From an uncultured Verrucomicrobiota bacterium (GTDB lineage: Bacteria; Verrucomicrobiota; Verrucomicrobiia; Opitutales; Opitutaceae), in the NCBI GenBank assembly GCA_903898675.1, contig CAIUGM010000022.1, forward strand, positions 248,001 through 312,000: a stretch of DNA of 64,000 nt, written 5' to 3'. Below are positions 34,469 through 43,731 of the stretch, one piece after another; the first letter of the stretch is position 1, and the number at the start of each line of letters is the position of its first letter. The notes beneath the pieces are model-generated. The model made no database searches. It saw only the letters and a list, made by a program, of their open reading frames with translations, and was not told the DNA's origin. Both the position numbers and the translations under genes were made by a program.

Positions 34469-35581
34469 TCACCTCATCCTGCCGAAGAAATACGTCGCCA
34501 GCCCGATCATCGCGAGATTGGGCATGAGCGCGGCCCACACCGGGTCGAGGTAGCCGCCGCCGCCCATCGGGGTGGCGATGCCGTTCAGGATGAAATAGAG
34601 GAAGAAGAGGCCGATCGACTTCGACACGCCCACCGCCGGGCTGATGCGGACCCCCGACATCGAGAACGGGATCGCGATAGCGATGATGATCAGCGGCCCG
34701 ATGGTGTCGAAAAGGAGGCCGTAATACCGCACCTCGTAGCGCAGGAACTTCGGGTTGTCCTCGGACGAGAAGTAGTCGGTGATCCGCCGGAGCTCGTTGA
34801 AGGACAGGTCGACGGGCTTGCGGTCGATCAGCAGCATCAGCGTCGGGTCCTCCGAGAAATGCGGGATGGTCTTGTTGGTGAACGTCACGGTGCGGATCAG
34901 CTCGCCCTGCTCGGGGTCGAACCACATCTCCCGGCCGTTGGTGAACGTCCAGCCGCGGCGCACCGCGTCGTAGTGGCCCTCGGCCGCCATGATCCGGGTT
35001 TTTTCACGCCGGTCGCGGTCGAGCTCGGAGACCGTGACGCCGTACGCCGTCTCCGTGAAGCGGCTGTAGCGGTTGATGAACCACATGCGGTTCTGCCGCC
35101 GGTTGTCGAACGCCACGCTCGACACCAGCCCGAGCGTCCCGCCCGGCGTGGCCTTGGCCGCGGCGCGGTACTGAAAGCTCTCGAGCAGGCTGCGGGAAGT
35201 CTCGACCGACCAGGGCACCACGCGGGCGTTGAGCAGGAGCGACACCCCGCAGAGCACGAGCCCCGCCACCCAAAGCGACCGGGTGGTGGCAAAGACGTTC
35301 AGGCCCGCCGCGCGCACCGCCGTGAGCTCGTTGTTGCGGTGCAGCTTGCTCAGCACGAACAGCAGCGACAGCAGCATCGAGAGTTGCAGCACGACCGCGA
35401 AGTAGCTCGGCATGAGCGTTGCGTAGTAGAGCAGGATGTCGCCCGCGCTGGCGCCGGTCTGGATCAACTCTTTAAAATTGTCGTAGAATGCCGCCAGCAG
35501 CAGCACGCCCATCGTGGCGGCGAGCAGCAGCCCGAGCATTTTCAGCCACTCGCGGAGGAGGTAACGGTCGAGAAGATTCAA
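34469..35581 (-). CDS. LptF/LptG-family lipopolysaccharide export permease
   Basis: A 370-residue inner-membrane protein with the YjgP/YjgQ architecture: three N-terminal helices (LLAATMGVLLLAAFY; LQLSMLLSLLFVLSKLHRNNELTAVRAAGLN), a large periplasmic jellyroll domain, and three C-terminal helices (IGPLIIIAIAIPFSM to IGLATYFFG). The helix-loop motif RNNELTAVRAAG is diagnostic. The family pairs with LptB to lift LPS from the membrane; LptF and LptG cannot be told apart here. It converges on the SDR gene and is divergent from the liv operon. Confidence 0.88.
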   Translation of the reverse strand: MNLLDRYLLREWLKMLGLLLAATMGVLLLAAFYDNFKELIQTGASAGDILLYYATLMPSYFAVVLQLSMLLSLLFVLSKLHRNNELTAVRAAGLNVFATTRSLWVAGLVLCGVSLLLNARVVPWSVETSRSLLESFQYRAAAKATPGGTLGLVSSVAFDNRRQNRMWFINRYSRFTETAYGVTVSELDRDRREKTRIMAAEGHYDAVRRGWTFTNGREMWFDPEQGELIRTVTFTNKTIPHFSEDPTLMLLIDRKPVDLSFNELRRITDYFSSEDNPKFLRYEVRYYGLLFDTIGPLIIIAIAIPFSMSGVRISPAVGVSKSIGLFFLYFILNGIATPMGGGGYLDPVWAALMPNLAMIGLATYFFGRMR

Positions 35582-35957
35582 GCCGGGGACAGTTGAAGCA
35601 GGCCGGCCCCGCGGCGCAAAGCCGAATCGCGGGAGAATTCAACCCAGGCATTTGTTTTCTGCGGAACAAAACCGATGAGTTTTTAACCACGGATTTCACC
35701 GATCACACGGATGAAAATAATGCGATTTAACTTACAGACTGTAATAGGAGAGGTCATAGGAAAGGCTCGATCTCGTTTACCTCGGTAAATCCCGGAAAAG
35801 CCCGGGCAACGCCCATTAGCCCTGCCTTGATCCGTGGTATCCGTGTAATCCGTGGTCAAAGTGCCTTCGCCCGTCCATCCGGCACGGATATTGCGGCAGT
35901 TGCGGGTTGAAAGCGCCGGCGAGCTGTATTTACGTCCCCCACCTGCCAACCCACCTC
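35582..35957. other. Intergenic region, 376 nt, divergent promoters plus one repeat
   Basis: It lies between the divergent LptF/G and first binding-protein genes. It holds the nonad element at 35682-35861 and otherwise AT-richer DNA near 35700-35760; I see no good gene and no confident promoter pair. Confidence 0.6.
35682..35861. repeat. Nonad hairpin element (CACGGAT family) upstream of the liv operon
   Basis: The left arm (35682-35715) has 9-nt units ACCACGGAT, TTCACCGAT and CACACGGAT; the right arm (35826-35861) has GATCCGTGG, TATCCGTGT and AATCCGTGG. The arms are imperfect inverted copies. The interior of about 110 nt is AT-richer than the neighbourhood and encodes nothing evident. Confidence 0.85.
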
Positions 35958-37106
35958 ATGTTTCCCCGCTCCCTGTCCCGCCAGCTGCGACCCGCCTTCA
36001 TCATCACCGCGCTGGCCCTCACCCTGCCTTCCAACCAGGCGATCGCCCAGGAACCCATCCGGATCGGCGAGTTCGCCTCGCTCACCGGCAAGGAGGCGAC
36101 GTACGGCCAGACCGCGCACAAGGGCACGATCCTCGCGATCGAGGAAGCCAACGCCGCCGGCGGCGTCCTCGGCCGCCCGCTCGAGCTCCTCACCGAGGAC
36201 GACCAGTCCAAGGCCGGCGAGTCCGCCACGGTCGTCAAGAAGCTGATCTCCCGCGACAAGGTCGTCGCCATGCTCGGCGAAATCACGTCGGGCCGCACCC
36301 TCGAGGCCGCCCCGATCTGCCAGAACGCCAAGATCCCGCTGATCTCGCCCGGCGCCACCGCGCCCGAGGTGACGACCAAGGGGAACTACGTGTTCCGCGT
36401 GTGCTTCATCGACCCCTTCCAGGGCACGGTCATGGCGAAGTTTGCCGCCGATACCCTGAAGCTCAAGCGCGTGGCGGTGCTGTCCTCGGTGTCGTCCGCC
36501 CAGAGCGTCGGGCTGGCCAAATTCTTCCGCGAGCGCTTCACCGCCGACGGCGGCACGCTGGTGCTCGAACAGAAGTACGGCGACGGCGACAAGGACTTCC
36601 GCGCCCAGCTCACCGCGATCCGCGCCGCCGGCGTCGACGGCATCTTCGTCCCGGGCTACTACGCCGAGGCCGCGCTCATCGCCAAGCAGGCCCGCGACCT
36701 GGGCCTGACCGTGCCGCTGCTGGGCGTCGACGGCTGGGAATCCTCCGAGCTGGTCTCCATCGGTGGCGCCGCCGTCGAGGGCGCCTACCTCTCGACCCAC
36801 TATTCGCCGGAGAACAAGTCGCCGGCGGTGGTCGCCTTCAACGAACGCTACCGCCGGCGCTGGGGCACCGACTCCAATGCCCTCTCCGCCCTCGGCTATG
36901 ATTCCGCCCTGGTACTGCTCGACGCCATCCGCCGCGCCGGCACAACGGACGGCCCGGCCCTGCGAGTCGCGCTCGCCGCCACGAAGGATTTCCCGGGCGC
37001 CACCGGCAGCATCACCTTCGACGCCCAGCGGAACCCGACCAAGTCCGCGGTGGTCCTGACGGTGAAGGACGGCCGCTTTGTGTTCGTCCAAGACGTGCAT
37101 CCCTAG
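35958..37106 (+). CDS. ABC-transporter substrate-binding protein, LivJ/K type (first of three)
   Basis: A 382-residue periplasmic type I binding protein (Peripla_BP_6). A signal segment (PAFIITALALTLPSNQAIA) leads into QEPIRIGEFASLTGKEATYG. VLGRPLELLTEDDQSKAGES, FIDPFQGTVMAKFA and GDKDFRAQLTAIRAAGVD are shared with the next two genes, so the three are duplicates. The ligand is probably a branched-chain amino acid or amide-like compound; the pocket cannot be read. ATG 35958 starts the signal peptide. It heads the operon that ends with livF. Confidence 0.9.
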   Translation: MFPRSLSRQLRPAFIITALALTLPSNQAIAQEPIRIGEFASLTGKEATYGQTAHKGTILAIEEANAAGGVLGRPLELLTEDDQSKAGESATVVKKLISRDKVVAMLGEITSGRTLEAAPICQNAKIPLISPGATAPEVTTKGNYVFRVCFIDPFQGTVMAKFAADTLKLKRVAVLSSVSSAQSVGLAKFFRERFTADGGTLVLEQKYGDGDKDFRAQLTAIRAAGVDGIFVPGYYAEAALIAKQARDLGLTVPLLGVDGWESSELVSIGGAAVEGAYLSTHYSPENKSPAVVAFNERYRRRWGTDSNALSALGYDSALVLLDAIRRAGTTDGPALRVALAATKDFPGATGSITFDAQRNPTKSAVVLTVKDGRFVFVQDVHP

Positions 37107-37125
37107 GCCAGCATTTCGGATCGGA

Positions 37126-37268
37126 GTTTAACCACGAAAAACACGAAAAGATGAATTCGGATTCGAACGCTTATACCATTGGTGGGATTCGGACCAATCG
37201 CACGACCTCTGAATTGGCCTTCCTTGATGCCAGATCCCTTTCGTGTATTTCGTGTGTTTCGTGGTGAC
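37126..37268. repeat. Nonad hairpin element (CACGAAA / TTTCGTGTA family)
   Basis: The left arm (37127-37153) contains AACCACGAAA and ACACGAAAA; the right arm (37237-37268) has 9-nt units TTTCGTGTA, TTTCGTGTG and TTTCGTGGT. It lies between the first and second binding-protein genes. Confidence 0.8.
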
Positions 37269-37318
37269 CCTCCGATGCCTTGGTCCGACTGATTTAAAAA
37301 AAATTCATTTCTCCTTCC

Positions 37319-38455
37319 ATGAAAACTCCCGCCCTCCTCCTCGCCCTCGTCGCCTGCACCCTGAGCCTGTCGAACGGGCTCGCGGCCCGCGCCGCTGAAC
37401 CCATCAAGCTCGGTGAATACGCCTCGCTCACCGGCAAGGAGGCCGGCTTCGGCCAGACCTCCCATCACGGCGTCGTCCTCGCCCTCGAGGAAATCAACGC
37501 CGCCGGCGGCGTCCTCGGCCGCCCGCTGGAACTCGCCTTCGAGGATAACCAGACGAAGCCCGGCGAAAGTGCGACGGTCGTCAAGAAGCTCATCTCGCGG
37601 GACAAGGTCGTCGCCCTGATCGGCGAGGTCTCCTCCGGCCGCTCGCTCGAGGCCGCGCCGATCGCCCAGGCCGCCCACATCCCGATGGTCGCCCCCGCCG
37701 CGACCAACCCGAAGGTCACCCAGACCGGCAGCTATATCTTCCGCGTGTGCTTTATCGACCCGTTCCAGGGCACGGTCATGGCGAAGTTCGCCAAGAATGA
37801 CCTGAAGGCCAAAAAGGTCGCGATCCTCTCCAGCGTCTCCAACGCCTACAGTCTCGGCCTCGCCAAGTTCTTCAAGGAGACCTTCACGGCCGGCGGCGGC
37901 GAGGTCACCGAGGAGAAAAACTTCTCCGAGGGCGACAAGGACTTCCGCGCCCAGCTCACCGCTGTGAAGTCCGCCGGCGTCGACGCCGTCTTCGTCCCGG
38001 GCTACTACACCGAGTCCGCGCTGATCGTCCGGCAGGCCCGCGACCTTGGCATCACGATCCCGTTCTTCGGCGGCGACGGCTGGGAGGACGAGCAGCTCCT
38101 CAAGATCGGCGGCGAGGCGCTGAACGGCTGCTACTACTCCACCCACTTTTCCGCGGAAAACACCGACCCGATCGTCGCCCAGTTTGCCGCCAAGTACAAG
38201 GCCCGCTGGAACGGCGAGGTCCCCGGCGCCTTCTCCGCCCTCGGCTACGATGCGGTCTATGTCATCGCCGACGCCATCAAGCGCGCCGGCGGCACCGACG
38301 GCCCGAAGCTCCGCGACGCCCTCGCCGCGACCAAGGACTTCCCCGGCGTCAGCGGCGTGACCACCATCGACAAGGACCGCAACGCCTCGAAGGCCGCGAC
38401 CATCATCGCACTCAAGGACGGCAAGGCGCTCTTCTTCAAGACCGTCGCGCCGTAA
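37319..38455 (+). CDS. ABC-transporter substrate-binding protein, LivJ/K type (second of three)
   Basis: A 378-residue paralogue of the previous protein with its own signal peptide (MKTPALLLALVACTLSLSNG). The mature part has the same landmarks: IKLGEYASLTGKEAGFGQ, FIDPFQGTVMAKFAKND and DKDFRAQLTAVKSAGVD. The codons for TLSLSNGL contain ACCCTGAGCCTGTCGAACG, a word found in the chrA insert and in the intergenic GTAGGGGCGCAG elements. Duplicated binding proteins with one membrane complex usually widen substrate range; here that is inference. Confidence 0.9.
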   Translation: MKTPALLLALVACTLSLSNGLAARAAEPIKLGEYASLTGKEAGFGQTSHHGVVLALEEINAAGGVLGRPLELAFEDNQTKPGESATVVKKLISRDKVVALIGEVSSGRSLEAAPIAQAAHIPMVAPAATNPKVTQTGSYIFRVCFIDPFQGTVMAKFAKNDLKAKKVAILSSVSNAYSLGLAKFFKETFTAGGGEVTEEKNFSEGDKDFRAQLTAVKSAGVDAVFVPGYYTESALIVRQARDLGITIPFFGGDGWEDEQLLKIGGEALNGCYYSTHFSAENTDPIVAQFAAKYKARWNGEVPGAFSALGYDAVYVIADAIKRAGGTDGPKLRDALAATKDFPGVSGVTTIDKDRNASKAATIIALKDGKALFFKTVAP

Positions 38456-38457
38456 CG

Positions 38458-38637
38458 GCGCGAAATTTCCAAATGACAAATTCCATGGGCCCAACAAACC
38501 GGACCAACCGCAAAAATCAGGCAACCTCTTCCGCATTTTCGCTCTTCCGTCCTTTCGCGATCTCTAGGCCTTCAGTTTCTGCCCTTCCCCGGTTCTTTGG
38601 CCTTTGGTCCCTTGGCGTTTTGAGTTTTGCCTTTGCC
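38458..38637. repeat. Decayed GCCAAAG-type element overlapping a signal peptide
   Basis: The right arm (38591-38637) reads TTCTTTGGCCTTTGG then CTTGGCGTTTTGAG, nearly the complement of the left arm of the element at 7621. A weaker left arm (AAATTTCCAAAT, CAAATTCC) starts at 38459. The third binding-protein gene starts inside it. Confidence 0.65.
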
Positions 38638-39717
38638 CAGTCTGGCCATGCCGCCGACGCAGACCCCATCAAGATCGGCCACTTCGGCTCGCTCACCGGC
38701 AAGGAGGCCGCCTTCGGCACCGCCACCCGCAAGGGCATCATCCTCGCCATCGAGGAACTCAACGCCGGCGGTGGCGTGCTCGGCCGGCCCGTTGAATACG
38801 TCGGCGAGGACATCCAGTCCAAGGCCGGCGAGTCCGCCACCTCCGTCAAGAAGCTGCTCTCCCGCGACAAGGTCGTCGCCATCCTCGGCGGCAACCCCTC
38901 GAGCAATTCCCTCGAGGCCGCGCCGCTCTGCCAGAACGCGAAGATCCCCATGATGGCGATCTCGTCCACCAACCCGCGCGTCACGGAGATCGGCAGCTAC
39001 ATCTTCCGCATCTGTTTCATCGACCCGTTCCAGGGCGCGGTGCTGGCGAAGTTCGCCCACGACCACCTGTCGGCGAAGCGGATCGCCCTGCTCACGCCGG
39101 TCACGCCGTACGGCATCGGCCTGTCCAACGCCCTGCGGAAGCGCTTCACCGAGCTCGGGGGCGAGATCGTCGCCGAGCAGAAATACGCCGAGGGCGACAA
39201 GGACTTCAAGGCGCAGCTCACCTCGATCCGCACGCAGCAGCCCGACGTGATCGCCGCCACCGGCTACTACACCGAGGCCGCGCTCATCTGCCTGCAGGCG
39301 CGCGAACTCGGCCTCAATGTCCCGGTCATCGGTGGCGACGGCTGGGAAGCCCCGCAACTGGTCGAGCTGGGCGGCAAGGCCGTCGAGGGCACGTATTATT
39401 CCACCGGCTTCTCCGCCAGCAATGTCGCCCCCGAGGTGCAGGGTTTCGTCAAGCGCTACCGGGCCCGCTGGAACGGCGAGGTGCCCGAGGCGGTGGCCGC
39501 GCTCGGCTACGACGCGATGATGCTCTACGCCGACGCCATGCGCCGCATCGGGACCACCGACGGCTCCAAACTGCGCGCCGCCATCGCCGCGACCAAGGAT
39601 TTTCCCGGGGTGACCGGCCGGATCACCATCGACGAACAGCGCAACAGCTCGAAGCGCGCGGTGATCCTGACGGTGAAGAACGGCAAGACGGAGTTCGTGG
39701 CGGCGGTCGCGCCGTGA
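38473..39717 (+). CDS. ABC-transporter substrate-binding protein, LivJ/K type (third of three)
   Basis: A 414-residue paralogue with IKIGHFGSLTGKEAAFG, FIDPFQGAVLAKFAHDH and GDKDFKAQLTSIRTQQPD. Its N-terminus is unusual: about 40 polar residues precede the hydrophobic stretch FFGLWSLGVLSFAFA (residues 41-55), followed by a likely cleavage near QSGHA-ADADP. The DNA for that stretch is a copy of the GCCAAAG-type repeat arm. ATG 38473 and 38485 are possible starts. So this gene may have acquired its export signal from a repeat. The mature part is normal. Confidence 0.85.
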   Translation: MTNSMGPTNRTNRKNQATSSAFSLFRPFAISRPSVSALPRFFGLWSLGVLSFAFAQSGHAADADPIKIGHFGSLTGKEAAFGTATRKGIILAIEELNAGGGVLGRPVEYVGEDIQSKAGESATSVKKLLSRDKVVAILGGNPSSNSLEAAPLCQNAKIPMMAISSTNPRVTEIGSYIFRICFIDPFQGAVLAKFAHDHLSAKRIALLTPVTPYGIGLSNALRKRFTELGGEIVAEQKYAEGDKDFKAQLTSIRTQQPDVIAATGYYTEAALICLQARELGLNVPVIGGDGWEAPQLVELGGKAVEGTYYSTGFSASNVAPEVQGFVKRYRARWNGEVPEAVAALGYDAMMLYADAMRRIGTTDGSKLRAAIAATKDFPGVTGRITIDEQRNSSKRAVILTVKNGKTEFVAAVAP

Positions 39718-39735
39718 GGCGCTTTGCGCCCCCGT

Positions 39736-40168
39736 AGTTGAGAGTTGAGTGTTGAGAGTTGAGAGAATCGACTCGGCCCATGTTCAACTTCGAGAAGTTG
39801 GCTGTCTGGCAAAAGGCCATCTTGTTCGCCGGAATGGTTTACCGGATGACCCAGCCGTTCCCGCCTGACGAACGCTTTGGCCTGACCAACCAGATCCGGC
39901 GAGCCGCCAATTCGATCGCCTCGAATATCGCGGAAGACTCGGCCAGGCCGCCGGCCGATTTTGCGCGGTTTCTCGGGTATGCTTCCGGTTCGCTCAACGA
40001 GGTGGTAACCCAAGCCGCCATCGGCAGAAATGAGGGCTTCCTCACGAGCCAAGATTTTGAGCAACTTTATCGTGACGCAGAGGAAATTTCCCGCATGTTG
40101 AGCGGACTGCGAAATTCGCTCGAATAGAACGCTTCCTGCTCTCAACTCTCAGCTCTCAACTTTCAACT
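39736..40168. mobile_element. Heptad-arm element enclosing a four-helix-bundle gene
   Basis: The left arm (39736-39765) is four GTTGAGA-type units; the right arm (40139-40168) has four CTCTCAA-type units. Compared as inverted copies, 27 of 30 positions match. Between them lies one gene and little else. The element sits 18 nt after the third binding-protein stop and ends 7 nt before the livH start. No transposase, integrase or target-site duplication was seen, so mobility is inferred from the repeat structure and from gene-less relatives at 3880-3962 and 44733-44750. Confidence 0.7.
39780..40127 (+). CDS. Four-helix-bundle protein (23S rRNA IVS-protein / Avd type)
   Basis: A 115-residue protein with canonical family start MFNFEKLAVWQ and the signature LTNQIRRAANSIASNIAED, ending HMLSG-like (RMLSGLRNSLE). 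This family (PF05635) includes the protein encoded inside 23S rRNA intervening sequences in some bacteria and the Avd accessory protein of diversity-generating retroelements; it forms a pentameric basic barrel that binds nucleic acid. ATG 39780 is chosen over a TTG at 39759 that lies in the repeat arm. It interrupts the liv operon and does not belong to it functionally. No reverse transcriptase is nearby, so it is not an ordinary Avd. Confidence 0.9.
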   Translation: MFNFEKLAVWQKAILFAGMVYRMTQPFPPDERFGLTNQIRRAANSIASNIAEDSARPPADFARFLGYASGSLNEVVTQAAIGRNEGFLTSQDFEQLYRDAEEISRMLSGLRNSLE

Positions 40169-40175
40169 ATCCCGA

Positions 40176-41066
40176 GTGACCGAATTCCTCCAGCAACTCC
40201 TGAACGGCCTGTCCCTCGGGGCCATCTATGCGCTGATCGCGCTCGGCTACACGATGGTCTACGGGGTGCTGCGCTTCATCAACTTCGCCCACTCCGATGT
40301 CTTCATGGTGGGGTCGTTCATCGGCTACTATGTCGGCCATCACGTCCCGGAAAACACGGTGTGGGGCGGGCTGGTCGTCCTGTTCGTGGCCATGGCGGGC
40401 TGCGCACTGCTGGGCATGATCATCGAGCGCCTTGCCTACCGGCCGCTCCGCGGGGCGGCCACGCTGAACGTCCTGATCACCGCCATCGGCGTCTCGCTGC
40501 TCCTCGAGTATTCCGGCCAGGTCTTCTTCGGGGCCACGCCCCGCACCTTCCCCTCGGTGTTTCCCTCGACCAATTTCACCCTCGGCACCCTGGTCATCTC
40601 GTCCAACCAGGTGGTCGTGATCGCCGTCGCCACCCTGCTCATGGTGGTGCTGGAGCTGATCGTCTTCCGGACCAAGATCGGCACGGCGATGCGCGCCGTC
40701 TCGCTCAACCCCAAGGCCGCGCAGCTGGTGGGCGTCAACATCGACGTCGTCATCTCCTTCACCTTCGGCCTCGGCTCCGCCCTCGCCGCCGCGGGCGGCG
40801 TCCTCTACGCGCTCAACTACCCGTCGATCGACCCGCTGATGGGCGTGATGCCCGGCCTCAAGGCCTTCGTCGCCGCCGTCCTCGGCGGCATCGGCAACAT
40901 CCCCGGCGCCGCACTCGGCGGCCTGCTGCTCGGGACGGTCGAGACCTTCGTGAACGGCAGCCAGTGGTCGACCTACAAGGACGCCATCGCCTTCGCGATC
41001 CTCATCATCATCCTCCTCTTCCGCCCGGCCGGCCTGCTCGGCAAAGCAAGCGTGGAAAAGGTGTAG
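40176..41066 (+). CDS. livH: Branched-chain amino-acid-type ABC permease, LivH
   Basis: A 296-residue inner-membrane permease: LLNGLSLGAIYALIALGYTMVYG, RFINFAHSDVFMVG, and the LivH loop GTAMRAVSLNPKAAQLVGVN-type EAA motif are present. It starts with GTG at 40176 (MTEFLQQLL), 7 nt after the right arm of the four-helix-bundle element; no Shine-Dalgarno sequence is visible, so the element may have replaced the original leader. It partners LivM. Confidence 0.92.
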   Translation: MTEFLQQLLNGLSLGAIYALIALGYTMVYGVLRFINFAHSDVFMVGSFIGYYVGHHVPENTVWGGLVVLFVAMAGCALLGMIIERLAYRPLRGAATLNVLITAIGVSLLLEYSGQVFFGATPRTFPSVFPSTNFTLGTLVISSNQVVVIAVATLLMVVLELIVFRTKIGTAMRAVSLNPKAAQLVGVNIDVVISFTFGLGSALAAAGGVLYALNYPSIDPLMGVMPGLKAFVAAVLGGIGNIPGAALGGLLLGTVETFVNGSQWSTYKDAIAFAILIIILLFRPAGLLGKASVEKV

Positions 41067-41130
41067 GCTGTAAGTTGTAAGCTCCCCGCTATCGCCCAGA
41101 TCCTTAAAGCTTAAAACTTATCCCTTAAAC
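41064..41130. repeat. Heptad hairpin element (TGTAAGT / CTTAAAA family)
   Basis: The left arm (41064-41084) has 7-nt units TGTAGGC, TGTAAGT and TGTAAGC. The right arm (41103-41130) has CTTAAAG, CTTAAAA, CTTATCC and CTTAAAC. TAAGTTNTAAGCT is common to both as an inverted pair. It lies between livH and livM. Confidence 0.75.
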
Positions 41131-41139
41131 CCAGCGCCC

Positions 41140-42080
41140 ATGCCCAAGCCGCATCTTTATCTCCTCGCTGCGCTGCTGGCCGCCTTCGGGCTCTCGTATT
41201 ACTCGGACCGGCTTGATCCCTACTACCTCGACGTCCTCACCGGCATCGGCATCAACATCATCCTCGCCGTCTCCCTCAATCTGGTGAACGGCTACACCGG
41301 CCAGTTCTCCCTCGGGCACGCCGGGTTCATGTCGGTGGGCGCCTACCTTTCCGCGGGTGTCACCCTGTTTCTCGGGCCGAGACTGCTGGGTGAGGACGGC
41401 GGCACGGCCGTCACCCAGGGCGTCCTGTTTTTCTTCGCCCTCGTGGCGGGCGGCCTCGGCGCCGCGCTGGCCGGCCTGCTGGTCGGCGTGCCTTCCCTGC
41501 GCCTCAAGGGCGACTACCTCGCCCTCGTGACCCTCGGGTTCGGCGAGATCATCCGGGTGATTTTCCAGAACGTGGAGTTCCTCGGCGGCGCCCTCGGGCT
41601 CAACGGCATCCCCGCCTACACGACGATTTTCTGGGTGCTCGCGTTCGGCGCCCTCGCCGTCTTCACGGTCACGTGCCTCGTCAACTCGACCTACGGGCGC
41701 GGGTTCCTCGCCACCAAGGACGATGAGATCGCCGCCGAGGCCGTCGGCCTCAACACGACGCGCTACAAGATCGTCGCCTTCGTCGTCGGCGCGTTCTTCG
41801 CCGGCGCCGCTGGCGGGCTCTACGGCCACTTCAAGATGACCATCACGCCCACCGGCTTCGACTTCACCAAGAGCATCGAGATCGTCGTCATGGTCATCCT
41901 CGGCGGCATGGGCAATACGCTCGGCGTCATTCTCGCCGCGATCCTCCTCACCCTGCTGCCCGAGGTCCTCCGGCCGATCGCCGAGTACCGGATGATCCTC
42001 TACTCCTTCCTGCTGATCGTGCTCATGATCTCCCGGCCGCAGGGCCTGTTCAACTTCAAGTTCGGCCGCGCCAAGTCCTG

Positions 42081-42081
<1 letters not shown>
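41140..42081 (+). CDS. livM: Branched-chain amino-acid-type ABC permease, LivM
   Basis: A 313-residue polytopic protein with GININIILAVSLNLVNGYTGQFSLG-type start of the LivM core, FGRGFLATKDDEIAAEAVGLN-like EAA loop and GGMGNTLGVILAAILLTLLPE. It forms the permease heterodimer with LivH. The stop overlaps the livG start by one base (TGATG), the only junction in this operon without room for a repeat. Confidence 0.92.
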
Positions 42082-42902
<821 letters not shown>

Positions 42903-42905
42903 TGT

Positions 42906-43010
42906 CATTTTCGATTTTGGATTCTCGATTTTCGATTTCCAGTCGACCCACCTGGGTTGCCGTGCGCGCTTTCCGCTCAATCCAAAATCGAGAATCATAA
43001 GTCGAAAATC
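42906..43010. repeat. Heptad hairpin element (TTTTCGA / TCGAAAA family)
   Basis: The left arm (42906-42940) has 7-nt units TTTTCGA, TTTTGGA, TTCTCGA and TTTTCGA. The right arm (42979-43010) has TCCAAAA, TCGAGAA, TCATAAG and TCGAAAA. About 27 of 32 positions match as inverted copies. It lies between livG and livF; the same units form the RuvB N-terminus at 10901. Confidence 0.85.
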
Positions 43011-43014
43011 CCCG

Positions 43015-43722
43015 ATGCTCACCGTCACCAATCTCGAGGTCTGCTACGGCGCCATCAGCGCGCTGCGCGACGTGTCCTTCACCATCGAGGCCGGCCGGAT
43101 CGTGACGCTCATCGGCGGCAACGGCGCGGGCAAGACCACCACGCTGCGGACCATTTCCGGCCTGCTCCGCGCCAAGCGCGGCAGCATCACCTTCAAGGGC
43201 GAGGAGATCACCAAGCTGCCGCCCCACCAGATCGTGGCCCGCGGGCTCTGCCATGTCCCCGAGGGCCGGATGGTGTTTTCCAACCTCACGGTGGACGAGA
43301 ATCTCGCGATGGGCGCGTACCTCCAGTCCGACAAGGCGCGCATCGCCCAAAACCGCGAGTATGTCTTCAGCATCTTCCCGCGCCTGAAGGAGCGGCTCAC
43401 CCAGGCGGCCGGCACCCTCTCCGGCGGCGAGCAGCAGATGCTGGCGATCGGCCGCGCCCTGATGGGCGACCCCAAGCTGCTGATGCTGGACGAGCCCTCG
43501 CTGGGCATCGCCCCCAAGCTCATCAGCACCATCTTCGAGAAGATCGTCGAGATCAACCGGGTCCAGGGCATCACCATCCTGCTGGTCGAACAGAACGCCA
43601 ACCTCGCGCTCGAGGTTTCCCATGACGCCTACGTGCTCGAGACCGGCAGCATCGTGATGCGCGGGGCTTCCGCGGATTTGCGCAACAATCCCGAGCTCAA
43701 GGCCGCCTACCTCGGCGGTTGA
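43015..43722 (+). CDS. livF: ABC-transporter ATPase, LivF
   Basis: A 235-residue ATPase with GGNGAGKTTTLRTISGL, GTLSGGEQQMLAIGRALM signature and LLMLDEPSLGIAP Walker B. VARGLCHVPEGRMVFSNLTV is typical of LivF. It starts 4 nt after a repeat and ends the operon. Together with the preceding genes the set supplies everything needed for one high-affinity importer with three interchangeable binding proteins. Confidence 0.93.
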   Translation: MLTVTNLEVCYGAISALRDVSFTIEAGRIVTLIGGNGAGKTTTLRTISGLLRAKRGSITFKGEEITKLPPHQIVARGLCHVPEGRMVFSNLTVDENLAMGAYLQSDKARIAQNREYVFSIFPRLKERLTQAAGTLSGGEQQMLAIGRALMGDPKLLMLDEPSLGIAPKLISTIFEKIVEINRVQGITILLVEQNANLALEVSHDAYVLETGSIVMRGASADLRNNPELKAAYLGG

Positions 43723-43731
43723 GGCACTCGT

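Noticed and set aside
39759-39779. TTG start for the four-helix-bundle gene
   Set aside because: It lies in the repeat arm; the family normally begins MFNFEKL, encoded from ATG 39780.
39736-40168. Diversity-generating retroelement
   Set aside because: No reverse transcriptase, template repeat or variable repeat pair was found near the Avd-like gene.
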